This document shows positions 1 through 6,589 of a DNA stretch of 8,861 bases, piece by piece. Source of the DNA: an uncultured Bacillota bacterium (lineage in GTDB: Bacteria > Bacillota > Clostridia > Tissierellales > Tissierellaceae); NCBI GenBank assembly GCA_937951995.1, contig CALGAG010000118.1:1-8861 (forward strand), in the 5' to 3' direction. Position 1 is the stretch's first letter. Each line of letters starts with the position of its first letter. Under the pieces are notes generated by a model. It made no database searches. It was not told where the DNA came from and saw nothing but the letters and a program-made list of their open reading frames with translations. The position numbers and the translations under genes were made by a program.

Positions 1-214
1 TTATAACCACAACATCGAAATTTCCGAGTCCCAGTTCCTTCAAAACACCCTCATCCATTACATCAGCCTGCATTGCATGGGTTACATGTCCTGCTATGTT
101 GTCCACTACATCCATGTCCCCATCAATTGCCAAAACCTCATTGCCAAGTTCAAAAAGTGTCTTTGCAACTGCCGAACCAAACCTGCCACAACCGATCACC
201 GCAAAAGACTTCAT
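1..214 (-). CDS. ktrA: Potassium uptake regulatory subunit KtrA/TrkA family, N-terminal part (cut by window edge)
   Basis: Only the first 71 codons are present; the gene runs off the left edge. It encodes the start of a cytoplasmic RCK (TrkA-N) subunit, which binds nucleotide and gates a KtrB/TrkH membrane channel. Visible: a Rossmann-fold glycine motif GCGRFG at residues 8-13; a second strand ending in LAIDGD (28-33), whose acidic residue normally binds the nucleotide ribose; then the family-typical VTHAMQADVMDE and NFDVVV segments. The ATG at 212-214 has a strong site (AGGAGGA, 221-227) that overlaps the ktrB stop codon, leaving 11 bases between the genes. This points to co-transcription and perhaps translational coupling with ktrB. 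KtrA and TrkA cannot be told apart with certainty from the N-terminus; a single RCK copy with a KtrB-like partner favours KtrA. Confidence 0.93.
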   Translation of the reverse strand, partial: MKSFAVIGCGRFGSAVAKTLFELGNEVLAIDGDMDVVDNIAGHVTHAMQADVMDEGVLKELGLGNFDVVVI

Positions 215-225
215 TCCTCTTCCTC

Positions 226-1569
226 CTATCCAACTGATATATGCCCTTCTGAATATCTGTATCTTTTATGCTTTTTATTATATCCTATGGCATAAGCCAT
301 TGTAAGTGGTCCAACTCTTCCAGCATACATGGTGCCAATTATGATAATCTTACCGATTGTAGTAAGATCAGAAGTTATCCCTCTTGAGAGTCCAACTGTT
401 GCAAATGCAGATGTGGCTTCAAATAACACATCCAGGAAGTTCTTGCTTTCAGTTATCGTAAGTAAAAAAGATATTAAGACGATCATTCCCATTCCCACGG
501 TTACAATGGCCAAGGACTTAAACACTGTCTCCTGATTAAGCCTTTTCTCATATATTTCAATGTCCTTGTCGCCTCTTATTATGCTGATTGTTGCCATCAG
601 TACCACACCTATGGTTGCAGTCTTGACTCCTCCAGCAGTTGATCCTGGAGAACCCCCAACAAACATCAGGATTATCGTTAAGAATACGCTGCTTTCCCTT
701 AAAGCGGCAGTATCAATCGAATTGAATCCTGCAGTCCTTGGAACAACTGCTGCAAAAAAAGCTGCTGATAGCTTCTCCCCTAATGGCATCTGACCAATTG
801 TCGCAGGATTAGAATACTCCAAGACAAAAAAGAATATTGTCCCCAAGAGTATTAGGCCTAAAGACATTGTTATTACCAGCTTGGTATGGAGACTAAGTCT
901 TACCCATCTTCTGTGCTTTGCCAGGTCTATCAGTACAGAGAATCCGGTCCCTCCAATTATTATAAGACCACTTAATGTCATAATTGTAAGTGGTGAATCA
1001 GTATATGACATCAGGCTGTTTCCAGTAATATCAAATCCGGCATTGCAGAATGCCGATATGGAATGGAAAACAGAAAACCAAATCCCCTTTGTAAGACCAT
1101 ATTCTGGAACAAATCTAAAAGACAGGATTATTGCACCTATTGCCTCTATGGCAAATGTCAATAGGATTACATAGAGGGTTAGCTTTACCATGCCAGACAT
1201 TGTCTCCTGATTCATCTGCTCCTTGATGATCAGCCTCTCCTTTAGGGATATCTTCTTCCCCATGATCAAGGCTACCATTGTTGCCATGGTCATTATTCCA
1301 AGGCCCCCAATCTGTATCAGAAAAAGTATTACGACCTTGCCAAACACCGACCAATAAGTTGCTGTGTTCACAACTATCAGACCAGTCACGCAAACAGCAG
1401 AGGCTGAAGTGAACAAAGCATCCAAGAAACCTATACTATTGCCATCTGCTGAAGCCACTGGAAGATTCAATAATACAGAACCAAAAAGTATCAAGCCAAG
1501 AAATCCTAGAGCAAGAACTCTAGGTGGGTTCAATTCAAATAAATACAATCTCTCTCTTATGTATGACAT
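226..1569 (-). CDS. ktrB: Potassium channel-forming transporter subunit KtrB (TrkH/KtrB family)
   Basis: Integral membrane protein of 447 residues that forms the K+ pathway of a Ktr-type uptake system. The superfamily's four-fold M1-P-M2 architecture is visible. Four P-loops carry the selectivity-filter glycines: VCVTG (59-63), CNAGF (175-179), PRTAGF (277-282) and TVGL (391-394). The stretch GGSPGSTAGGVKT (305-317) matches the flexible intramembrane loop that gates KtrB channels. Near the C-terminus, MYAGRVGPLT (414-423) is also family-conserved. The length is usual for KtrB; TrkH is usually longer. The ATG at 1567-1569 follows GGAGGA (1575-1580). The gene lies just after the rplT terminator, with only about 40 bases for a promoter, and no convincing promoter was found there. 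It is followed at once by ktrA, its expected cytoplasmic partner. Confidence 0.96.
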   Translation of the reverse strand: MSYIRERLYLFELNPPRVLALGFLGLILFGSVLLNLPVASADGNSIGFLDALFTSASAVCVTGLIVVNTATYWSVFGKVVILFLIQIGGLGIMTMATMVALIMGKKISLKERLIIKEQMNQETMSGMVKLTLYVILLTFAIEAIGAIILSFRFVPEYGLTKGIWFSVFHSISAFCNAGFDITGNSLMSYTDSPLTIMTLSGLIIIGGTGFSVLIDLAKHRRWVRLSLHTKLVITMSLGLILLGTIFFFVLEYSNPATIGQMPLGEKLSAAFFAAVVPRTAGFNSIDTAALRESSVFLTIILMFVGGSPGSTAGGVKTATIGVVLMATISIIRGDKDIEIYEKRLNQETVFKSLAIVTVGMGMIVLISFLLTITESKNFLDVLFEATSAFATVGLSRGITSDLTTIGKIIIIGTMYAGRVGPLTMAYAIGYNKKHKRYRYSEGHISVG

Positions 1570-1612
1570 AATAGTCCTCCATTATGTATGTAGAAAGTAG
1601 GGCTATAAATGC

Positions 1613-1637
1613 AAAAAAAGTTCCTAATGGAACTTTT
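1613..1637 (-). terminator. Rho-independent terminator after rplT
   Basis: Read on the minus strand, AAAAGTTCC, loop ATTA, then GGAACTTTT forms a 9-bp stem, and the T-run continues through 1613 (seven T in total). It begins five bases after the rplT stop codon. It should end the infC-rpmI-rplT transcript and separate it from ktrB. The A-rich 5' arm means the hairpin can also be drawn with a short G-C core and a longer U-tract. Confidence 0.88.
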
Positions 1638-1641
1638 GCAT

Positions 1642-1992
1642 TTACGCTTCCTTTGCTATTTCTACCAGTTTAGAAAAACCTTCTGAATCATGTATAGCCA
1701 TTTCTGAAAGCATCTTTCTGTTTACTTCGATTCCTGATTTTTTAAGTCCGCTTATGAACTTGCTGTAGCTCATTCCATTTTGTCTTGCCGCTGCATTTAT
1801 TCTGGCAATCCACATTTTTCTGAACTCTCTCTTCTTCTGCTTACGTCCGATAAATGCATAGTTCAATGATTTCATAACAGCTTGATTTGCTGGCTTGAAA
1901 AGCTTGCTCTTTGCACCATAATATCCTTTTGCAGCCTTTAATACTCTCTTATGTCTCTTCTTGGCATTAACGCCTCTTTTTACTCTTGCCAT
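1642..1992 (-). CDS. rplT: 50S ribosomal protein L20
   Basis: Protein of 116 residues, normal length for bL20. It binds 23S rRNA and is needed early in 50S assembly; in studied bacteria it also represses its own operon through the mRNA leader. The long basic N-terminal arm (about residues 1-58, starting MARVKRGVNAKKRHKRVLK) and the globular C-terminal half with the conserved RKMWIARINAAAR (58-70) are both complete. The start at 1990-1992 follows AGGAGG (2001-2006) at 8-base spacing. It is the last gene of infC-rpmI-rplT, 31 bases after rpmI and directly before a terminator. Autoregulation at the leader at 2747-2926 is inferred from the family, not shown here. Confidence 0.99.
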   Translation of the reverse strand: MARVKRGVNAKKRHKRVLKAAKGYYGAKSKLFKPANQAVMKSLNYAFIGRKQKKREFRKMWIARINAAARQNGMSYSKFISGLKKSGIEVNRKMLSEMAIHDSEGFSKLVEIAKEA

Positions 1993-2023
1993 TGTACACG
2001 CCTCCTATATAAGTTTCTCAATA

Positions 2024-2215
2024 CTATGGTAGCATTGAATCGATTCGTTTTTGGTCTCCCTTGCTTACCAGTGCACCTTTTCTTAGGTTTCTAACTCTTT
2101 TAGGTGATTTCTTTCCAGTCTTATGGCTCTTATAAGCTTTAAATCTCTTTAGTAGACCTGAAGCAGTTCTCTTGAACCTCTTTGCTGAGCCTCTATGTGT
2201 TTTCATCTTTGCCAT
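2024..2215 (-). CDS. rpmI: 50S ribosomal protein L35
   Basis: Very basic 63-residue protein beginning MAKMKTHRGSAKRFK, the family signature of bL35, followed by TASGLLKRFKAYKSH and KSPKRVRNLRK. It sits in the 50S subunit close to 23S rRNA. The length is within or one residue under the usual 64-66, and the sequence looks complete, ending SMLP. The ATG at 2213-2215 follows AGGAGGA (2224-2230). The gene starts 18 bases after the infC stop and lies in the conserved infC-rpmI-rplT order. Confidence 0.99.
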   Translation of the reverse strand: MAKMKTHRGSAKRFKRTASGLLKRFKAYKSHKTGKKSPKRVRNLRKGALVSKGDQKRIDSMLP

Positions 2216-2233
2216 TGTCCAATTCCTCCTAAC

Positions 2234-2746
2234 TTAGTCTGCTTTGGGCATAAGGAACATTACCATGTTTCTGCCCTCAAGCTTTGCTTCTTTTTCGATT
2301 TTCCCAACTTCACTTGTCAGCTGGGCAAATTCGTCCAGTACCACTTTACCCATTTCAGTATGGCCCATCTCTCTACCTCTGAACCTAACTGAAACCTTTA
2401 CCTTATCTCCATCCTTAAGGAAGTCGATTGCTCGGTTTGCCTTAACATTCAAGTCATGAGTTTCGATATTGGGTGTTAACCTTATTTCCTTTATGTTGAT
2501 AATCTTTTGATTCTTTCTGGCTTCTTTTTCCTTTTTAGCCATTTCGTACTTGTATTTTCCGTAGTCCATTACTCTACATACTGCTGGTTTTGCAGTTGGA
2601 GCAACGTTTACCAAATCAAGTCTTCTCTCGAATGCAATATCCAATGCCTTCTTTATAGGCACCACACCTAGCTGACTACCATCCACATCAATAAGTCTAA
2701 CTTCTTTTTCCCTTATCTCTTCGTTGATTTGAAGTTCTTTAATAAT
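2234..2746 (-). CDS. infC: Translation initiation factor IF-3, AUU start codon
   Basis: Encodes a 170-residue IF-3, which binds the 30S subunit, prevents premature 50S joining and proofreads the start codon. The N-domain spans about residues 1-75, with INEEIREKEVRLID (7-20) and YGKYKY (62-67). A lysine/glutamate-rich linker follows at about 68-82, then the C-domain with RFRGREMGH (121-129). The open frame extends upstream to an ATG at 2818, but that reading passes through the leader terminator and would add residues unlike the family. The strong AGGAGGT site (2752-2758) is followed in frame by two consecutive ATT codons (2744-2746, 2741-2743) and no ATG, GTG or TTG. I choose the first ATT; the second, with 9-base spacing, is equally possible. 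A rare AUU start is the well-known basis of IF-3 self-repression. Confidence 0.95.
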   Translation of the reverse strand: MIKELQINEEIREKEVRLIDVDGSQLGVVPIKKALDIAFERRLDLVNVAPTAKPAVCRVMDYGKYKYEMAKKEKEARKNQKIINIKEIRLTPNIETHDLNVKANRAIDFLKDGDKVKVSVRFRGREMGHTEMGKVVLDEFAQLTSEVGKIEKEAKLEGRNMVMFLMPKAD

Positions 2747-2926
2747 CCTACACCTCCTGTAGTTATAAAAATAAATTAAAAAAGCGGACATAGAATGTCC
2801 GCTCAAATACCATAGCATGGCAACTCCCGTGCACTTATAAATCCACAGGATAATTCTGTCAACCTTATGAGCCTCGGCTATAAGGTGAGAAGCGGAACTT
2901 CTACTTTGAATTATATATTCAATTCC
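2747..2926 (-). promoter_or_regulatory. Structured 5' leader of infC-rpmI-rplT, probable L20-type autoregulatory leader
   Basis: About 180 nt lie between the predicted transcription start and infC. In RNA order, inverted repeats are: a 5'-end TTGAAT/ATTCAA stem (2906-2922); AGAAG/CTTCT with loop TTCCG (2888-2902); an ACCTTAT/ATAAGGT stem capped by AGC/GCT (2862-2886); a short ACAG/CTGT stem (2845-2859); and the terminator at 2778-2803. The segment TCCGCT at 2896-2891 duplicates part of the terminator 3' arm, so it can pair with AGCGGA (2803-2798) as a possible antiterminator. Known Firmicute leaders in front of this operon bind L20 and cause early termination. Assignment to that class rests on location and layout; I could not check the covariance model. 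Confidence 0.72.
2778..2803 (-). terminator. Intrinsic terminator (attenuator) in the infC leader
   Basis: On the minus strand, AGCGGACAT (2803-2795), loop TCT, then ATGTCCGCT (2791-2783) forms a perfect 9-bp stem. It runs into six T (2783-2778). It lies upstream of the infC site, inside the transcript started at the promoter at 2933-2961, so it can act as an attenuator. It may also end read-through from pepV, which has no terminator of its own. The terminator shape is seen directly; regulation is inferred. Confidence 0.9.
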
Positions 2927-2932
2927 TTAACC

Positions 2933-2961
2933 ATTATATGTCATCATTACGTGTTTGTCAA
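2933..2961 (-). promoter_or_regulatory. Consensus sigma-A promoter for infC-rpmI-rplT
   Basis: Minus-strand TTGACA (2961-2956) and TATAAT (2938-2933) are separated by exactly 17 bases, matching the vegetative consensus in all twelve positions. Predicted start of transcription is near 2925-2927. The -35 box begins only three bases past the pepV stop codon. Confidence 0.92.
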
Positions 2962-2964
2962 ACA

Positions 2965-4365
2965 TTATTGTTGCACGAGTTCATAAAGTGCATGTGAATA
3001 AATCTCAGTAAGCTTTACTACATTCTCAATTGTGATGTGTTCATCCTTTTGATGTGCCAACTCTTCTTGTCCAGGGAATACCGGTCCAAAAGCCACTGCG
3101 TTCTTCATGGCTCGTGCATAGGTTCCCCCTCCAATTGTTATGGGTTCAGAATCCAAGTCCCCGGTTTGCTCCCTGTAGACCTTCATCAAGGTCTCCACCA
3201 GCTCATTGTCTTTTGCTACATACAAGGGTCTGGAATCCAATGCTCCTTCCACAAGCTCAATGGGAGTGTCCTTGATGTTTTCTCTGATTCCAGCAAAAAC
3301 TTCATCAGCAGAACTGCTGATAGGATACCTTACATTGACAGATAACTTGATGTGGTTGCCATCGTAGCTGATTAGCCCAGGGTTGAAATCCAGTTTCCCT
3401 GAAAGATCATCTTCAAGGGCGCAGCCTATTCCTTCACCATTGTGCTTAAAGGCAATTCTCTCATTGTAGAAATCTATGAACCTGCAAACAGGACATTGCC
3501 CTGAATAAACAAATCCCAGAAAATCCATCAAGTAGCTGATGGCATTCTCCCCTTTTGCAGGAGTACTTCCATGGGCAGATTTACCTAGTGCCGTTACCTT
3601 GAATCCTTTATCCCCTTCCTCAAGGTCGATGGAAATACTTTTGTCCTTCATGTAGTCATTGAACTGAGAGCGGAAAAGGTTCTTGTCTTTAACAGAAAGA
3701 TTGGCCCAGGCCTTATCTGGTACCATATTGGGTGCGTTTCCTCCCTTAATGTCATTAAGGGTGACATCACAGCCTTTTGTACCCTTGTATGGGAACTTAA
3801 GGTCAAAGCCTGTTATTCCCTTCTCGCCATGGATCACAGGAAAATCTGCGTCAGGAGTAAATGCCATGGTTGGTGGCTCTTCATTCTTGAAATAATGGTC
3901 CATACACTCCCATCTGCTCTCCTCGTTTGCCCCGAGAATCAGCCTGATCTTCCTACCTGGCTTAACACCGCTGTCTGCCAATGCCTTCATGGCATAAAGT
4001 GCAATTACTGCAGGGCCCTTGTCATCCATGGTACCTCTACCGTATATTTTCCCATTGTGTATTTCTCCACCATAGGGTGGATATGTCCAACCGTCTCCTT
4101 CTGGTACTACATCCACATGGGCCAGGATGCCAACGGTTTCATCTCCTTCACCAAAATCTATGTGACCGGCATACCCGTCAAGATTTTTGGTTTCAAACCC
4201 CATGCTTTCCCCTAGCTTCAGCATAAAATCCAAAGCCTGGTAGGGCCCACTGCCAAAGGGCATACCTTGAAGTGGCTCCTCCTCTACTGACTTTATCCTG
4301 ATGGCATCTTGTATTGATTTTATTATCTCAGGCTCTAGCTTCCTAATAGTGTCCTTAAAATCCAT
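2965..4365 (-). CDS. pepV: Dipeptidase PepV-like, M20 metallopeptidase family
   Basis: Cytoplasmic dizinc dipeptidase of 466 residues that releases amino acids from dipeptides. The full active-site set of the PepV family is present, at positions about four below those of the Lactobacillus enzyme. Metal ligands: H83 (in LAHVDVVPEGDGW), D115 (GTMDDKG), E149 (ANEES), D172 (TPDADFP) and H438 (LAHQKDEH). Probable catalytic residues: D85 and E148. The lid/dimer domain (about 185-380) keeps N213, H265 (SAHGS) and R346. An unusual CPVC pair lies at 291-294. The ATG at 4363-4365 follows GGAGGT (4371-4376). It starts 14 bases after the thrS stop with no terminator between, so it is probably co-transcribed with thrS under the T-box. 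PepV is favoured over other M20 peptidases by length and the GEKGITGFDLKF region; the substrate range is unknown. Confidence 0.93.
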   Translation of the reverse strand: MDFKDTIRKLEPEIIKSIQDAIRIKSVEEEPLQGMPFGSGPYQALDFMLKLGESMGFETKNLDGYAGHIDFGEGDETVGILAHVDVVPEGDGWTYPPYGGEIHNGKIYGRGTMDDKGPAVIALYAMKALADSGVKPGRKIRLILGANEESRWECMDHYFKNEEPPTMAFTPDADFPVIHGEKGITGFDLKFPYKGTKGCDVTLNDIKGGNAPNMVPDKAWANLSVKDKNLFRSQFNDYMKDKSISIDLEEGDKGFKVTALGKSAHGSTPAKGENAISYLMDFLGFVYSGQCPVCRFIDFYNERIAFKHNGEGIGCALEDDLSGKLDFNPGLISYDGNHIKLSVNVRYPISSSADEVFAGIRENIKDTPIELVEGALDSRPLYVAKDNELVETLMKVYREQTGDLDSEPITIGGGTYARAMKNAVAFGPVFPGQEELAHQKDEHITIENVVKLTEIYSHALYELVQQ

Positions 4366-4379
4366 CCCTAACCTCCGGT

Positions 4380-6287
4380 CTATTTGGCTTTGCTTTCAAT
4401 CTCTTCCATTATCTGTTCGATGAAGGCTTCAATTCCCATCTGACCCATATCGCCCTGATCCCTCTTTCTTACTGATACTAGCCTGTCCTCAACTTCCTTT
4501 TCTCCTACTATCAGCATATAAGGCAGCTTTTGCATCTGTGCCTCTCGAATTTTGTATCCAATCTTTTCAGCTCTTTCATCAACCTCAACACGGATACCCT
4601 TGGCCTCCAGTTGTTTTGCCACCTCTTTGGCATAATCATTGAACTTGTCTGATATTGGTAGAACAGTAGCTTGAACAGGTGCAATCCAAACGGGGAATTT
4701 CCCTGCAAAGTGCTCAATAAGAATCCCCATAAATCTTTCCATGCTTCCAAGAATTGTTCTGTGAACCATTACAGGTCTCTTCTTCTCATTGTCCTGGTCC
4801 ACATATGTCAGGTCAAACCTCTCCGGCATCTGGAAGTCCAGCTGTATAGTTCCACACTGCCATGTCCTTCCAATTGCATCCTCAAGGTGAAAGTCTATCT
4901 TAGGGCCATAGAATGCACCGTCACCTTCGTTTATCTTGAATGGAATCTCCTTTTCCTCCAGTGCCTCTCTTAAGCTTTCAGTGGCAAGATTCCATTGCTC
5001 TTCAGTTCCCATTGAATTTTCAGGTCTGGTTGACAGTTCAATGTTGTACTTGAATCCGAATACATCGTAGATGTAGTCTGCAAGATCTATAGTCTTTTTA
5101 AGTTCATCCTTGACCTGTGAAGGTAGCATATACAGGTGGGCATCATCCTGAGTAAAGCTTCTTACCCTCATAAGGCCATGTAATGCTCCTGAAAGTTCGT
5201 GGCGGTGAACTAGCCCCAGCTCTCCCCATCTCAATGGAAGGTCCCTGTAGCTGTACATCTTTGATTTGTATACAAGTATCGACCCAGGGCAATTCATGGG
5301 CTTTATTGCATAGGCACCCTCATCTATGGATGTGAAATACATGTTCTCCTTGTAGTGGTCCCAATGACCTGACTGATGCCATAGTTGCTCATTAAGGATC
5401 AGAGGTGTCTTTATTTCACCATATCCCCTTTTTGTATGTTCATCCCTCCAAAAGTTTTCAAGAATATTTCTGATTACCATTCCCTTTGGATGGAAGAATG
5501 GGAATCCAGGTCCTTCTTCCTGCATGCTGAACAGGTCCAGCTCCTTGCCTAGTTTCCTGTGGTCTCTCTTTTTTGCCTCTTCAAGTCTATTAAGGTATTC
5601 TTCAAGGTCTTTCTTCTTTTCATAGGTTGTACCATAGATCCTTTGAAGCATCTTGTTGTTTTCGTCACCTCTCCAGTATGCTCCAGCAATGCTCATAAGT
5701 TTGATTGCCTTGACCTTCCTTGTATCGTAAAGGTGAGGTCCAGCACAAAGGTCAGTGAATTCTCCAAGCTGGTAGAAAGAAATGATTTCATCCTCTGGTA
5801 GATTCTCAATCAAATCCACCTTGTACTCTTCTCCTTTTTCCTTGAAATAATCCAATGCTTCATTCCTAGGCATTTCAAATCTCTCGAGAACGTGGCCTTC
5901 CTTGGCTACACTCTTCATTTCCTCTTCAATCCTCTCAAGGTCCTCTGGTGTAAATCTGTGCTCTGTATCAAAGTCGTAATAGAATCCATTCTCAATGGCT
6001 GGTCCAATGGCAAACTTAACATCTGGGAAAAGATTTTGAACCGCATGAGCCATTATATGGGCGGAAGTATGCCAAAATATCTTCTTGCCTTCAGGATCTT
6101 CGAATTTAACTACCCTAAAATCTGAATCCTCGCCGATTGTCTCCTGCATTCCCAGTATCTTGCCATTTACCACTGCTCCCATGGCAACCCTTGCAAGACC
6201 TTCTGAAATATCAGCCGTTACATCATACACCTTTACACCATCTTCGTACTCTCTTACTGAACCATCAGGTAAAGTAATCTTAATCAT
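4380..6287 (-). CDS. thrS: Threonine--tRNA ligase
   Basis: Class II synthetase of 635 residues that charges tRNA-Thr. Domain order: TGS domain (about 1-60); editing domain (about 62-225) with its HxxxH (H73, H77) and C181xxxH185, which removes mischarged serine; class II catalytic core (about 240-530); and anticodon-binding domain (about 535-635). The core carries the zinc ligands C333 (MNCPG), H384 (DDAHLY) and H509 (VHR). Motif 2 is RHE (362-364), and motif 3 lies in GSMERFMGILIEH (514-526). All editing and catalytic residues are intact, so this is a full-length, editing-competent enzyme. The ATG at 6285-6287 follows AGGAGGG (6294-6300). Expression should rise when uncharged tRNA-Thr accumulates, through the T-box just upstream. 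pepV follows closely. Confidence 0.99.
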   Translation of the reverse strand: MIKITLPDGSVREYEDGVKVYDVTADISEGLARVAMGAVVNGKILGMQETIGEDSDFRVVKFEDPEGKKIFWHTSAHIMAHAVQNLFPDVKFAIGPAIENGFYYDFDTEHRFTPEDLERIEEEMKSVAKEGHVLERFEMPRNEALDYFKEKGEEYKVDLIENLPEDEIISFYQLGEFTDLCAGPHLYDTRKVKAIKLMSIAGAYWRGDENNKMLQRIYGTTYEKKKDLEEYLNRLEEAKKRDHRKLGKELDLFSMQEEGPGFPFFHPKGMVIRNILENFWRDEHTKRGYGEIKTPLILNEQLWHQSGHWDHYKENMYFTSIDEGAYAIKPMNCPGSILVYKSKMYSYRDLPLRWGELGLVHRHELSGALHGLMRVRSFTQDDAHLYMLPSQVKDELKKTIDLADYIYDVFGFKYNIELSTRPENSMGTEEQWNLATESLREALEEKEIPFKINEGDGAFYGPKIDFHLEDAIGRTWQCGTIQLDFQMPERFDLTYVDQDNEKKRPVMVHRTILGSMERFMGILIEHFAGKFPVWIAPVQATVLPISDKFNDYAKEVAKQLEAKGIRVEVDERAEKIGYKIREAQMQKLPYMLIVGEKEVEDRLVSVRKRDQGDMGQMGIEAFIEQIMEEIESKAK

Positions 6288-6301
6288 AATTTTCCCTCCT
6301 T

Positions 6302-6349
6302 AAAAAAATAAGGTCTTTCATACCTACATTTCTGTAGGGACGAAAGACC
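6302..6349 (-). terminator. T-box regulated terminator before thrS
   Basis: In RNA sense, GGTCTTTC (from 6349) pairs with GAAAGACC (ending 6312). The stem continues through a G-U, a T-A, one mismatch and six more pairs to a GAAA loop, about 16 pairs in all. It is followed by TTA and seven T (6308-6302). Its 5' arm overlaps the end of the T-box sequence, as the terminator/antiterminator switch requires. Confidence 0.93.
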
Positions 6350-6527
6350 GTGGTTCCACCCTAATTTATACTCATTTAAAATAACGCCTTGTGGCGGTTA
6401 CCTTTTCAGGTACGGCTCCGGGGTGGTTTTAGGTCAATCCACTTGAAGAAAACTTTCAGCCTGGGTTTTCTCTCTCTGACAATTGAAATCAACTTACTCT
6501 TCCCATCTACACCTTTGATTTTTAATT
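6302..6527 (-). promoter_or_regulatory. T-box riboswitch leader of thrS, threonine (ACC) specifier
   Basis: The canonical T-box sequence AGGGTGGAACCACG is at 6362-6349 on the minus strand. Upstream lie stem I hallmarks. AGTA (6499-6496) sits on the 5' side of the specifier loop. AGAGAG is at about 6471-6478. A distal hairpin GAAAAC/GTTTTC spans 6448-6470. The lower helix GGG (6504-6502) pairs with CCC (6423-6421). In the 3' side of the specifier loop, AAAACCACC offers the threonine codon ACC (6427-6425) followed by A, the usual purine. Small hairpins TACCT/AGGTA and CGCC/GGCG fill the stem II/III region. Known mechanism: uncharged tRNA-Thr pairs with the specifier and with the T-box bulge, stabilising the antiterminator. 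A second ACC (6424-6422) overlaps by position but is followed by C. Confidence 0.95.
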
Positions 6528-6533
6528 AGATAA

Positions 6534-6562
6534 ATTTTAACAATTTTGACCAAGCTTGTCAA
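6534..6562 (-). promoter_or_regulatory. Strong sigma-A promoter for thrS-pepV
   Basis: Minus-strand TTGACA (6562-6557), a 17-base spacer, then TAAAAT (6539-6534; five of six consensus bases). Predicted transcription start is near 6527, just before T-box stem I. The -35 box sits inside a 13-base palindrome, AGCTTG-A-CAAGCT on the minus strand (6553-6565). Confidence 0.88.
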
Positions 6563-6589
6563 GCTATTATTGTATATACCACAAATGTA

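Noticed and set aside
1570..1612. Promoter for ktrB (TTTGCA, 17 bases, TACATA on the minus strand)
   Set aside because: Only four and three of six consensus bases match, and the -35 lies in the terminator T-run. Not strong enough to list; ktrB may depend on read-through.
2747..2818. N-terminal extension of infC from the ATG at 2818
   Set aside because: It would translate the leader terminator and linker, has no family similarity, and bypasses the strong site at 2752-2758.
3037..3345. Plus-strand open frames inside pepV, thrS, hisS and ktrB (this one is the 102-codon example)
   Set aside because: They are antisense to genes with complete family motifs, lack ribosome binding sites and show no recognisable protein features.
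6554..6564. Small hairpin GCTTG/CAAGC as a hisS terminator
   Set aside because: Loop of one base and no U-tract after it; it overlaps the thrS -35 box instead.
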